From NCBI GenBank assembly GCA_022843805.1, contig JALHMY010000006.1:62001-126000 (forward strand): DNA of 64,000 nucleotides. Reading direction: 5' to 3'. Positions 1 through 8,698 of the stretch are shown here, one piece after another. The notes under the pieces were generated by a model. It saw nothing but the letters and a program-made list of their open reading frames with translations, searched no databases and was not told where the DNA came from. Source of the stretch: Fuerstiella sp. GTDB taxonomy: Bacteria > Planctomycetota > Planctomycetia > Planctomycetales > Planctomycetaceae. Both the position numbers and the translations under genes were made by a program. Each line of letters begins with the position of its first letter. The stretch's first letter is position 1.

Positions 1-2
1 AA

Positions 3-1181
3 CTTGCGAAACGTGTCAGTGCATGGTCCGTTTCTGTGCCGGATTTGCCGGATGTTATTCTGGCAATGCTGCGTCTTGCACCGCAGAATCGGGAGGCTGC
101 CCTGAAGTTACTTGCGGACCGGCCGGAGGAGTGGTGCAGGGCGATACGTCATGCCCTTGGAGCCCCGAATATCCCGGTTGGAGATACGGCAGCATTGTGG
201 GCAGCTGCTGCACGAGCGCGTGCACCGTGGCACAATGACCCGCACGTGAGTAGCAGGCATCCAGGGCTCGGCCCGGATGCTGCTGAAGCCGCAGATATCT
301 CAATTCAGATAAAAACTCGTAAATCCGGCCCATACACATTTTACAGCGCTGGATTTGCGGTTCAGCCGAGAGTACCGGACAACGTTGATCCGATGCTGGT
401 CACAGTTCTGATGTTTGCAAGCCAGTCGATCGGGAAGGAATATTCGTTCGAAATGGGTGGATTTGCCGGCCGCACAGACGGCGCGGTTCGCTGGTCGGCA
501 ACAATCTGGCCACTGGCTCGGGAATCCTGGTTTGCAGCGTGTGCTGGCGAGTGTCTTTCAAACATCGACTGGTCGGAAGCTCAGTGGCAGAATCGAACAA
601 TGCTGGAACCTTTGCTGGATTCCGGAACGCCGTTGCGAAAGGCAGGAGTCTTGTTACTGGCGGGAATGCTGGGGGCCAAAGAACCGGGCGAATCCGGACT
701 GGCCACCGACATCGCGATTCGAGCCATTGACGATGGACGTCTCGGCAGCGACAATCTTGGTGAGGCACTTTCGCTGCTTCTGACCTCCGGACTGATCAAG
801 CCGGGACGCTGGAAGAAAACACTGACGGAGGTTGCTGCTGCGTCACCGGTCCATTCCGCAATCATTCAGATTGCCCTTCAGCAGTGCTTTTCGGACCCTG
901 CGAAAGAGTTGCCAAAAGATTCAGCGAAGCTTCTCGAGCTTTTGTATGAGCTGAGTGTCGACGCTGGGATCCCTCTGACTTCGGAATCGTGCCGGACCTT
1001 TCTGGCATCAGGTACTGCATCTGGAAAGTCCGCCAAAATGGCGAAGAGTCTGCTCGACTTGAACGGGCACCCGGAAGGGCACGACAGACTCCGAAGCATT
1101 CGGGAAAAGGCAGTGGAACGTCGATTGGTTGCTGCCAGTCGGATGCGGCTGACTAACTTTTCAGGAAGCCGGCATGAATGA
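3..1181 (+). CDS. Unknown protein, 3' part of a gene that begins before the window
   Basis: The frame is open from the first bases of the window, with no in-frame stop before the GTG at base 36, so the gene probably starts upstream and only its C-terminal ~390 residues are seen. The visible protein is soluble-looking, rich in Ala and Leu, with no membrane segment. The second half (roughly residues 200-350) is predicted-helix-like, with repeated short leucine-rich stretches that could be helical repeats. I do not recognise a family with confidence. It ends 105 bases before the 3' end of a converging minus-strand gene. If the gene does start inside the window, GTG 36 is the first usable start. 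Confidence 0.75.
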   Translation, partial: LAKRVSAWSVSVPDLPDVILAMLRLAPQNREAALKLLADRPEEWCRAIRHALGAPNIPVGDTAALWAAAARARAPWHNDPHVSSRHPGLGPDAAEAADISIQIKTRKSGPYTFYSAGFAVQPRVPDNVDPMLVTVLMFASQSIGKEYSFEMGGFAGRTDGAVRWSATIWPLARESWFAACAGECLSNIDWSEAQWQNRTMLEPLLDSGTPLRKAGVLLLAGMLGAKEPGESGLATDIAIRAIDDGRLGSDNLGEALSLLLTSGLIKPGRWKKTLTEVAAASPVHSAIIQIALQQCFSDPAKELPKDSAKLLELLYELSVDAGIPLTSESCRTFLASGTASGKSAKMAKSLLDLNGHPEGHDRLRSIREKAVERRLVAASRMRLTNFSGSRHE

Positions 1182-1286
1182 TCTGCGCTGGAGGGAAATC
1201 AGGACTGCTAACGAATCACAATCTTCGCGATTCCGGTTACGTCTGTTCCAAAGGAATCCGGGTTCTGGTGTTACGATGATGAAAGT

Positions 1287-2336
1287 TTATGCCAGGGGCA
1301 GTTCCGTTTCAGCGCGGCAGATTCTGTCATGAAATTGACGGACCGTGTCGGCTTCCGGATGTATCTGAATGCCAGTACCGGCTGTTTTGATGAGCCGACA
1401 GGCGGCGAATTTATCGGCAGATTTCTCGTATTCCATAATCCACGCATCACGTTCCTGCAATCGCTCGGGTGACACTGGCCAGACTCCCGGGCGAGGTTTC
1501 ATGTGTCCCGAAATGCCGATTCGCCATGGCTTTGCCGTCAGGCGTGCTCGAAAGCAGTGCTGTTTCTCGCACATGATGGCATAGGTGCGATCAACTTTTA
1601 ACTGCCGAAAAGCCTCTGCGACTTCGTCTGAACGCGGATCGAATAGTCTGTGCAAAGCCATCACTCGAAACCCGTTAGACGTGCGGTAGATGCGAACGCA
1701 CCAGTCAGGGTGCGACCGAATAAAGGCGTCGATGTGTCGAATCGCAATTTCTTCGTGACTGCCACGCAGCCGTGCCAGCAATTTCCTGGCTGGGGGGGCG
1801 ATGAGTAGTGAGATGTACACGACAGCCACGACAAAGGTCAGCAGAGCGAAGAGAATGGAGCCCAATTTATCCAGTACCCAGAGGCTGGCTGCACCTGCGA
1901 TGATGACACCTGTCAAAACGTTTGTACAACCGAACTGATCCGAGTCCGGGAAATCGATATCCGCAAAGAAGACATTGGGAGTGTTCAGGCAGCGAGCGCC
2001 ATAAGAATTGCGAGTCACCACCGCATTTCCCGTTGTTTCAATGACTTGTTCTCGGATGGGAAGGTCATCCGATCCGTTGTAAGCGACTTTTAGTTCCCGC
2101 CGATTCAGTTTCTGACCGCTGGCGATTCGGTCGAATGCCTCCTTTGTACGAGCGGCCGCATGAGCATCAGCGTCGGACTGACTGATGTCAGACCATCCGA
2201 ATCTCCGGACCGTTAACTGTCGTCCATTGACTCGTTCCTGAATTCTCGATTCCGACCAGAATAAAGGCACGATCACTGCGGAGTTCCCTGACAGATGAAT
2301 TCTGAATGAGTTCCAGCCATTGGAAGAATCTATCAT
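1287..2336 (-). CDS. Uncharacterised membrane protein with a DxD motif
   Basis: A 349-residue protein with two hydrophobic stretches (about residues 145-185), so probably membrane-anchored with most of the chain soluble. Before the membrane part is FADIDF, a DxD motif; after it comes a conserved-looking block with YRTSNGFRVMALH and FRARLTAKPWRIG. I recall similar blocks in widespread uncharacterised bacterial proteins. The DxD, the later Ser/His region and the basic block loosely recall archaeo-eukaryotic primase folds, but that is inference. It starts 6 bases after the stop of the upstream minus-strand gene, so the two are almost certainly co-transcribed. ATG 2336 is the only sensible start. 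Function unknown. Confidence 0.8.
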   Translation of the reverse strand: MIDSSNGWNSFRIHLSGNSAVIVPLFWSESRIQERVNGRQLTVRRFGWSDISQSDADAHAAARTKEAFDRIASGQKLNRRELKVAYNGSDDLPIREQVIETTGNAVVTRNSYGARCLNTPNVFFADIDFPDSDQFGCTNVLTGVIIAGAASLWVLDKLGSILFALLTFVVAVVYISLLIAPPARKLLARLRGSHEEIAIRHIDAFIRSHPDWCVRIYRTSNGFRVMALHRLFDPRSDEVAEAFRQLKVDRTYAIMCEKQHCFRARLTAKPWRIGISGHMKPRPGVWPVSPERLQERDAWIMEYEKSADKFAACRLIKTAGTGIQIHPEADTVRQFHDRICRAETELPLA

Positions 2337-2342
2337 TCAAAA

Positions 2343-3650
2343 TCAGTCGCGAGAATCCTTCGGTTGCTCGACAACAATCAGAGGAACATTTACCGCTTCG
2401 GATTGATTGAATTGGCCCTTTAGAAGTGCCGAGATCCGTTCCTGCACAGCAGCTTCCGTGCGATCGTTTGCCAGTCGGACGACTGCTCCAAGGCTGGTTG
2501 CCTGGTCGAACTGACTGTCTGCAATGCCGAGACCGCTGAAGAACTGGCGAACCTGCTGAACCTGAGGATCCGAGGCAACTGCATCTTTCTGTTCCGGGGA
2601 CAGAGCAGTAGCAGAGGCTTCCGATGCAACTCGAAACATCGCCTGCCAGCGGTTTTCAGTCGTCCTGTGAAAGAGCACTCTCCATGTGCTGGCAAGTCCT
2701 GCTTCAGGCTGAATGGAGAATCCGGAGATCGAAACGGTTTTTACGTCTCGATCGGCCGCCGTTTTCTGCACGCTGGCAGGAAGTTCACTGATGTCCCTGT
2801 TGAATGAAGCTTTTGACCCCGTGGCAGAAGTTCCTCCGAATTCGGGACCGAGCAGCTCGGCCAGTTGAGACTGAGCCTGTTCCGCCAGCATTTGAGACAT
2901 GATCGCCTGCAGACTGGTGTTCTCGTCCTGCAGGACGAGTGTTGAACCGGTCGAAATGAATTCCGCAACTTTGGCTGTCCGAAAATCGATGGCTGTCTCG
3001 AACTGGTCCCATTGCTGAATTACCGGCGGACTAATGGAGGAGGGCATCGCCGTAACTCTCTTGTCCGGCGGAATTGCCTGCAGCTGCTGCAAAGCCTGCT
3101 GCCATGGAATCGTCTCCGGTTCCGGCAGTCTGTTAAGGAATGTTGGCAAGCCGAGTTGTTGGTTCCGTGGCGACTGGGGTTCGTATCGACGAATCATTTT
3201 GGGAGGCAGTTGCACCTGAACGAGTTCCGGCAAAGTAACCGGGTTTGCTGGTTCAAGGCTGAGATACTCCTTCATCAGTCCGATTCGCTGCAAATCTTTT
3301 TCCGGAGCCTGTTCCAGTTCTCGAATCTCGTTGCGGATCAATTCTGCAATCTGATCATTTTGAGACGCATTGCTGATAGCTTTGAGAGAGGGTTCTACCT
3401 GGTCGTGGAAAAATGGGGCCGCATTCTCGCGAATCCATTCTGTTCGGAACAGAAAAGTGTTCGTCTTATTGGGAACCGGAACTCCATACAGACGCGTTTG
3501 ATCTGTGAGAATTATGAGGCTGGCAACTCGATCTCGAAATGCCACGCGTTTTGGCTGTTGGCCGAGGGATTCTGATTGATGGAACGTCATCATCGGGACA
3601 TACAGGCTGAGGCCGATGCGGCAGAGCACGCTTGCATAAACTCTGAACAT
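2343..3650 (-). CDS. Unknown exported protein, probably periplasmic
   Basis: A 435-residue protein whose N-terminus has a short hydrophobic stretch (residues 4-20) that could be a signal peptide or anchor. The remainder is hydrophilic and Gln/Glu-rich, with helical segments (residues 95-125, 185-205 and 330-360) and no recognised catalytic motif. A GGAG sits 8 bases before ATG 3650, supporting that start. It is the first gene of a two-gene minus-strand unit with the DxD membrane protein (6-base gap). Function unknown; the pairing suggests a shared envelope role, which is inference only. Confidence 0.75.
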   Translation of the reverse strand: MFRVYASVLCRIGLSLYVPMMTFHQSESLGQQPKRVAFRDRVASLIILTDQTRLYGVPVPNKTNTFLFRTEWIRENAAPFFHDQVEPSLKAISNASQNDQIAELIRNEIRELEQAPEKDLQRIGLMKEYLSLEPANPVTLPELVQVQLPPKMIRRYEPQSPRNQQLGLPTFLNRLPEPETIPWQQALQQLQAIPPDKRVTAMPSSISPPVIQQWDQFETAIDFRTAKVAEFISTGSTLVLQDENTSLQAIMSQMLAEQAQSQLAELLGPEFGGTSATGSKASFNRDISELPASVQKTAADRDVKTVSISGFSIQPEAGLASTWRVLFHRTTENRWQAMFRVASEASATALSPEQKDAVASDPQVQQVRQFFSGLGIADSQFDQATSLGAVVRLANDRTEAAVQERISALLKGQFNQSEAVNVPLIVVEQPKDSRD

Positions 3651-4094
3651 GAGAGTTACTCCGGGAGAGTCTGGCCTTTGTCTGTAATCCGACAGCTGCA
3701 GACAGAGTGTGAATCTGTCGAGGGCTGGATCGTTATCCTATACTTCAACTTTTGATTTTGCCTGTGTGAAATTGTCCGACTGTTGCTGATGGTTGACAAT
3801 CTGCAACGTGCCGGTGTTCATTCCGCTTTACATGTGGTTGCGTGTGTAGTCTTAATTTGAATAAAAATTAAGAGCATTTTACAGGATTTCTCAGCGGCGC
3901 AGTTTTTGCGACCCACCAGTACGGGGGAGGCCGTTGCTGGTTGCGACGGCTGCCCCAACTTTATGCCGATGCCATGGCTGAAAGCTGGATTTTACATCAC
4001 TCGATTTTCACCATACTGATAACCGGACGTCAGCGTCCGACGACTGTTTTGGCACCGGCCGTTAATCCAGCACTGTTACTTTTGGGATAAGCCA
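3651..4094. other. Intergenic region between divergent genes
   Basis: These 444 bases separate a minus-strand gene starting at 3650 and a plus-strand gene starting at 4095, so they should contain both promoters. I see an AT-rich inverted repeat at 3850-3873 and a possible GC-rich hairpin near 3930-3950, but no convincing -35/-10 pair and no coding potential. Confidence 0.5.
3850..3873. repeat. AT-rich inverted repeat, possible operator
   Basis: TCTTAATTT (3850-3858) is followed by a 6-base loop and its exact complement AAATTAAGA (3865-3873). The perfect 9-bp arms lie in the middle of a divergent intergenic region. This could be an operator or a weak bidirectional terminator; no run of T follows, so an operator-like role is slightly favoured. 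Function inferred only. Confidence 0.35.
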
Positions 4095-4538
4095 ATGAAA
4101 TTCCAGGAACGGAATCATTCTGCCCCTCCTTCATGGCTGAGGTGGTTTGTCTCAGATGCCTCAAAAGGAATTCTGGACCAGGCATCGATTGCGCCTCTGG
4201 GGTGCCACTTTTACCATGACGCGAAGCTGAATACGTGGGAAATCTCGATCTTCGTATCGCGAACTGAAGTTGTGGGGGGGCCTGGGGACGGACGGATGAT
4301 TGGTTCCGGATTACTGGTTGATGTTGGTGCCGTGATTGCGGCATTCGATCAATTGCCATCATTGCACTGGCAATCGGAAGCCGTGTGCGATGATGACCAG
4401 CTGGGGAATCACATTTCTCTGGAAGGAATCGCTCGGGGCCATCAGGTCTGGCTGAGAATCCTTCATGAAGCTCCGGCGGAGTTTAGTCCTGGCCGGCTTT
4501 TGCACGCCTCACATGGATTTCTGGAAGATCTTTGGTAG
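4095..4538 (+). CDS. Small unknown protein
   Basis: A 147-residue soluble protein with no signal peptide, no membrane segment and no recognised motif. Aromatic residues are frequent, and the central Gly-rich loop (residues 60-70) is followed by a hydrophobic strand. It converges on mutM, with 71 bases between the two stops. ATG 4095 is used. The upstream sequence has only a poor ribosome-binding site, as for many genes here. A real gene is likely from its length and its position between divergent and convergent neighbours, but family and function are unknown. Confidence 0.6.
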   Translation: MKFQERNHSAPPSWLRWFVSDASKGILDQASIAPLGCHFYHDAKLNTWEISIFVSRTEVVGGPGDGRMIGSGLLVDVGAVIAAFDQLPSLHWQSEAVCDDDQLGNHISLEGIARGHQVWLRILHEAPAEFSPGRLLHASHGFLEDLW

Positions 4539-4609
4539 GCAGAAATGTCGCATGCCTGATTGTGGTTTATCCGACAGCCGTATGTCAGAGATCTGTGATC
4601 CGCATCATT

Positions 4610-5476
4610 TTATCGCTGACAGCGTGGGCAAAAAAATGTGGAGCGCTGAGCCTGCACAATGCGGAGAATTGCCGTACCGCATGACGGACAAGCTTCTGAT
4701 TCTCTCGCATAGACCTGATGGTGATTCTGATAGCCGCCATTTTGATTCAGTGCATTTCGCCACGTTCCGTCGCTCAGGGTTGATCCTTCGTATTTGATTG
4801 CTTCCGTGAGTATCGAGATCGTTGCATTGCAAATGGCCTTCACCTGCTTTAACCGCAGTGTTGAAGAGGGTTTACATGGATTTATTCCGGCAAGATGCAG
4901 AATTTCACTGGCATACAGATTTCCAATACCGGCGATGAGACTCTGATCGAGCAGAGCGACTTTAACAGGGCGATCGGTTTTACGCAGAGCCGACTGCCAG
5001 TCGTCTGCCGTCATTTTCAGGGCGTCGGGTCCCAGACGATCGGAAAGTCCCTTCAGCTCCTCGCTGGTGATTAGTCTGACGGTTCCCAGTCCGCGTCGAT
5101 CCCAGAATTCGAGACTTTCCGGAAGTCCTGCAGCGGGTTGAAGGTGCCAGCAGATACGACGGTGTTCCCTGGTGGGAGGATCCGAAATCAGCATCAGTCC
5201 GGTCATTCTGGGTTCGATAACGATATGGCGGCAGATCGGCACAGACGTCGGAAACGGTGGGCAATGGGTTGTCAGGTCAATCAGCACGCGTTTTGCGAGT
5301 CGGCGAACATCGAGAATCCAGCAATTTTCCGAGCAATCAGCGAATTCTTCGATGGGGGGCGAGATTTGAATGGGCTTTCGTTCGCACCGGCAGAATTCCA
5401 CACGCTCGATTTTTCGTCCGAGTACTCCTGACCGAATTCCTCTGACCATGGTTTCAACTTCAGGCAACTCTGGCAT
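4610..5476 (-). CDS. mutM: Formamidopyrimidine-DNA glycosylase (Fpg/MutM)
   Basis: Base-excision repair enzyme that removes oxidised purines such as 8-oxoguanine and nicks the DNA by beta/delta elimination. The N-terminus MPELPEVET gives the catalytic Pro and Glu once Met is removed. The helix-two-turn-helix region contains the typical GIGNLYASE. A C-terminal zinc finger has Cys at about 263, 266, 283 and 286 (CPSC...CPRC). At 288 residues it is the normal family length. It stands alone on the minus strand between a converging unknown gene and a diverging DUF1598-like gene. The family also includes Nei, but MPELPEVE and the zinc finger spacing favour MutM. Confidence 0.95.
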   Translation of the reverse strand: MPELPEVETMVRGIRSGVLGRKIERVEFCRCERKPIQISPPIEEFADCSENCWILDVRRLAKRVLIDLTTHCPPFPTSVPICRHIVIEPRMTGLMLISDPPTREHRRICWHLQPAAGLPESLEFWDRRGLGTVRLITSEELKGLSDRLGPDALKMTADDWQSALRKTDRPVKVALLDQSLIAGIGNLYASEILHLAGINPCKPSSTLRLKQVKAICNATISILTEAIKYEGSTLSDGTWRNALNQNGGYQNHHQVYARESEACPSCGTAILRIVQAQRSTFFCPRCQR

Positions 5477-5636
5477 CTTAGTTTCCCTACATTCGGTTCG
5501 ATCGGAATTCCGTGATCATTGGGGATAATGCGTGTGTCAGGGAATTCGCGGAATATTCTTGACGCTGCACGTCTGGGCGACGATGCTAGAGAACGGGGTA
5601 GTGTGCCGCAATCAGAATCATTGTGAGGTCATGCAG

Positions 5637-7367
5637 ATGCGTTCTCTTGTCATGGAAATCTGCCGCAGCCGTTTTCAGAATGTTGCCTGCTCAGTGAACT
5701 CTGGTTTGCTTTGGGCATGCAGCTTCGCCGTGCTGTCGGCGTCGCTGACCTGTTCGGCTGGCGAATCCGGCGTTCCGGGTGAAGGCGAAGCCGAAGGATA
5801 TGTCAGGGCCGTCCAGCTGAAAATGGAGGCTCGAGTTGCCGCAGAAAAGGGTGATTTTCTGAAGGCCGCTTCTCAGCTGCAGGCTGCTGCCCGAGTTTCG
5901 GGTGACCGGGTAACGGCTGACCGGGCCGGTCAGGCGCGAGCAGCACTGGAGGCTGGCGGTGGTAATATGTTTGCTGACTTCAGTCAGTTGATCACACTGA
6001 TTCAGGAGCAGACATCACCCCCCGCACAATGGTTCGATATCGATGGCGAAGGTGGTCGAATCACCCAGTTTACACAAGGTGTATTCGTCGGGGCACCTGC
6101 CATTCTGACATCGATTATGCTGGCAAATGATGATTCGCGGCTGCTTACAGCAGCTCAGCTGGCCCGGACCAGCAATCAGAATGACGATGTGCGTATCAGC
6201 TCCGATTTGCGACTGGTATCGCTCTCCCGTCTGGAAAACTTTGTTCAGCAGTCAATTGCTCAAAATAAACCATTATCCGACGACGTCAGATTTCTTGCCG
6301 GCCTGACGGAAGTCCGATTCCTGTTTCTTTTTCCTGAGACTGGCGATGTTGTCATCGGAGGTCCTGCCGGAGATTTCAGTGCAGGTTCGAATGGTCGGGC
6401 GATTGGAATTGACAGCAGTCGTCCTACTCTGCAGCTTGATGACCTTGTAACTCTTTCCAGAACGTTCTCATCCAGCGGTGCACGATTCTTCATGTGTTCA
6501 ATTGACCCGAAACAGGGTCAGGTAAAGGCACTCAACGACTATCTGGCTGCAAACAAATCCAAGCTCAGTGCGGCAACAGCAAAGCAGTGGACAGAATCTT
6601 TGCAGACGACGCTGGGAATGCAGAATGTGATCCTTGAAGGTCTGCCGACTGATTCCCGCGTTGCTCAGGTCATCGTGGAAGCCGACTACCGCATGAAAGA
6701 AATCGGCATTGGTCGGCGTGAAGGTGTCAGCGGAATGAAGAGCTACTTTGAGCTGCTCAGCCGTTCCGACAGGAAGGGCAGCGGGTCAATGGATGCGTTA
6801 CGCTGGTGGATGACCATTGGTTATGACGCCATTCGTGTTTCACCGGACCACGGAACGTATGAGCTGACAGGTCGCAGCATTCAGTGCCTGTCTGAAAACC
6901 AGCTTGTGAAAGCTGATGGCACTCGTGAAGCCACTGGCAAGGCCGACCGTGCCAACGCCGAGTTTGCCCGGCTGTTTACTGAACATCTGCCACAGCTGGC
7001 TGAGCAGGATGTTGTATTCGCGGATCTGCAGAACGTGTTTGACCTGGCTCTTGTATCTGCAATTATGAATACAAACGGACTGGCACAGTCGGTTGGATAC
7101 CGTCCGGATGCATTCGCTTCCGCTGGTGAATACAATACAGCGGCTGTCAGTGTTCCGACAGAACTTATGACCGCTGCAGAATGTCGGGTCTATCGTGGCG
7201 GTGATGTTGTGATTCAGGTCGCGGGGGGTATTCGGGGCGATCTCATGAGCATCGTTCGTGACCCAAAGAACTTTGTAGCGACTGAAGAGTTGGCTCAGGA
7301 CGCTGCAAAAGCTCACCCTGCAGGCCACGGAAGCAATCGCTGGTGGTGGGACGCCTCGGTGCGGTAG
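5637..7367 (+). CDS. Exported DUF1598-like protein of planctomycetes
   Basis: Large secreted protein of unknown function. The open frame begins at GTG 5532, but the start is more likely ATG 5637: a GAGG lies 8 bases upstream, and a signal-peptide-like segment (basic start, then LLWACSFAVLSASLTCSA) follows. The mature part begins with a helical region typical of a short repeat (residues ~40-100). Its second half carries ALRWW and GLPTDSRVAQV, which I associate with the planctomycete DUF1598 family. No enzyme motif is visible. The gene is followed at 7430 by a strong intrinsic terminator, so it is probably monocistronic. The family call is from memory and moderately secure. Confidence 0.75.
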   Translation: MRSLVMEICRSRFQNVACSVNSGLLWACSFAVLSASLTCSAGESGVPGEGEAEGYVRAVQLKMEARVAAEKGDFLKAASQLQAAARVSGDRVTADRAGQARAALEAGGGNMFADFSQLITLIQEQTSPPAQWFDIDGEGGRITQFTQGVFVGAPAILTSIMLANDDSRLLTAAQLARTSNQNDDVRISSDLRLVSLSRLENFVQQSIAQNKPLSDDVRFLAGLTEVRFLFLFPETGDVVIGGPAGDFSAGSNGRAIGIDSSRPTLQLDDLVTLSRTFSSSGARFFMCSIDPKQGQVKALNDYLAANKSKLSAATAKQWTESLQTTLGMQNVILEGLPTDSRVAQVIVEADYRMKEIGIGRREGVSGMKSYFELLSRSDRKGSGSMDALRWWMTIGYDAIRVSPDHGTYELTGRSIQCLSENQLVKADGTREATGKADRANAEFARLFTEHLPQLAEQDVVFADLQNVFDLALVSAIMNTNGLAQSVGYRPDAFASAGEYNTAAVSVPTELMTAAECRVYRGGDVVIQVAGGIRGDLMSIVRDPKNFVATEELAQDAAKAHPAGHGSNRWWWDASVR

Positions 7368-7429
7368 GATGGAGCCCGCCTTGCAATTTGCGGGTAAACC
7401 ACAGACCTGACTGAAAGACGATTCTTATC

Positions 7430-7467
7430 CCGTTCGGCGGCCACTGGCTGCCGAACGGTTTTTTTTT
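7430..7467 (+). terminator. Intrinsic terminator after the DUF1598-like gene
   Basis: Arms CCGTTCGGC (7430-7438) and GCCGAACGG (7450-7458) pair perfectly, with a further inner GCC/GGC pairing, followed by nine T residues (7459-7467). It lies 63 bases after the stop of the DUF1598-like gene. Confidence 0.9.
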
Positions 7468-7581
7468 GCGCTGAACGTCCCGTTCTCCGTCCAGGCTCCA
7501 TCACTTTTCCCGGAGGCGGCAGGCGTTATCATTAGGTTGAACGGCAGAATTTTCACTTGTTTGGATGAACGGAACTTCAGA

Positions 7582-8373
7582 ATGCCTCGGTTGAGTCAGG
7601 CGGATCTGGTCGAATTGAACCGCAACTTTGAGGAACGCACCCCGCAGGAACTGCTCTGCTGGGCGAAGGAGATCTTCGAAGATCGCGTTGCTGCGATGAC
7701 GTCAATGCAGGAGTCGGGCAACGCCATTTGTCACATGCTGTACGCTGTGCCAGTGCCGATGCCGGTGGTTTTTGTGGATACTGGTGTCCTGTTTCAGGAG
7801 ACCCTCGATACTCGGGATCGACTGGTTTCCAGCTATGGCCTGAATATTCAGACACTGTCGCCGCGCCTGACGATGGAAGAGCAGACGGAGAAATTTGGCG
7901 TGTTGTATCTGTCAGCCGAAGGGCAGAAACAGTGCTGCGAAATGCGCAAATCGGAGCCCCTGGATGCCGTTAAGGGGCGTTTTGATGCATTGATCGGGAG
8001 TCTGAGAAGGGCCGATGGAGGTCGACGCGGCGGATGTCCGATCCTTGCCATTGATACTCGGCTTAACTGTTTGCGAGTGAACCCACTGGTCAATTTCAGT
8101 GATGAACAACTGGATGAATACATCCGTCAGAACGACGTGATTCTGAATCCTCTGCACAAGCAGGGATATTCAACCATTGGCTGCAATCGTTGTACGACTC
8201 CAGTGCTTCCTGGTGAGCCCAAACGAGCGGGCCGCTGGCGACATCTCGGACCCTGGTCTGTCTATTGTGGGATTAATCCAACTGATCTGGATCCGGAACG
8301 TTCTCCGTCCGTGGATTTTCCGCAGGAGCTGATCGATCGGATTTTGGGTCGCGAGACGGATTTTATGATCTGA
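7582..8373 (+). CDS. cysH: Adenylyl-sulfate reductase of the CysH family
   Basis: Assimilatory reductase that turns adenylyl sulfate (or PAPS) into sulfite in cysteine synthesis. A Cys pair at about residues 118-119 (CCEMRK) and CNRC at about 201-204 match the CC...CxxC ligands of the [4Fe-4S] cluster found in APS-reducing members, so APS is the likely substrate. [11 protein letters not shown] matches the nucleotide-binding region. The catalytic C-terminal Cys is present, but the usual ECG(I/L)H reads YCGIN. The frame extends to TTG 7537; ATG 7582 is preferred because the family begins near there. No other sulfate-assimilation gene is adjacent. Confidence 0.9.
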   Translation: MPRLSQADLVELNRNFEERTPQELLCWAKEIFEDRVAAMTSMQESGNAICHMLYAVPVPMPVVFVDTGVLFQETLDTRDRLVSSYGLNIQTLSPRLTMEEQTEKFGVLYLSAEGQKQCCEMRKSEPLDAVKGRFDALIGSLRRADGGRRGGCPILAIDTRLNCLRVNPLVNFSDEQLDEYIRQNDVILNPLHKQGYSTIGCNRCTTPVLPGEPKRAGRWRHLGPWSVYCGINPTDLDPERSPSVDFPQELIDRILGRETDFMI

Positions 8374-8698
8374 TCCACATCGTCTTAAGTGTGTACGAAG
8401 TCTTCAGTGGTGTCCGACCAGTGGGAGTGACTCGTTTCATTTTTTCAACACTCATTGTTGTAAAAAGTCCACTGAAGATGCAGGAACTGCGGTGACTGTA
8501 AACATTGGACGAGTTTTCCTGGATTCAATGATTGCATGCTTGCAACGGGTTGTCCCTGGAGCACATGATCCTGACAGAGTCGGACGCGCGTTTTTGTCAT
8601 AAATTACGCAACTTCGCCACCTTCCTGACATTCTGTCACTATAGTCGTTTTCCTGTGGGTAATTTTCCCTGGGGGAATACGATTGGTTGTGTTTCACG
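8374..8698. other. Intergenic region before the polysaccharide locus
   Basis: These 325 bases lead into the long plus-strand polysaccharide region and probably hold its first promoter. The only structure I can support is a 10-bp inverted repeat, TCTTCAGTGG (8401-8410) and CCACTGAAGA (8469-8478), with 58 bases between the arms. No clear promoter boxes and no open frame with a family resemblance are seen. Confidence 0.45.

Noticed and set aside
3012-3575. 187-residue plus-strand frame
   Set aside because: Antisense to the unknown exported protein; no family resemblance and no independent context.
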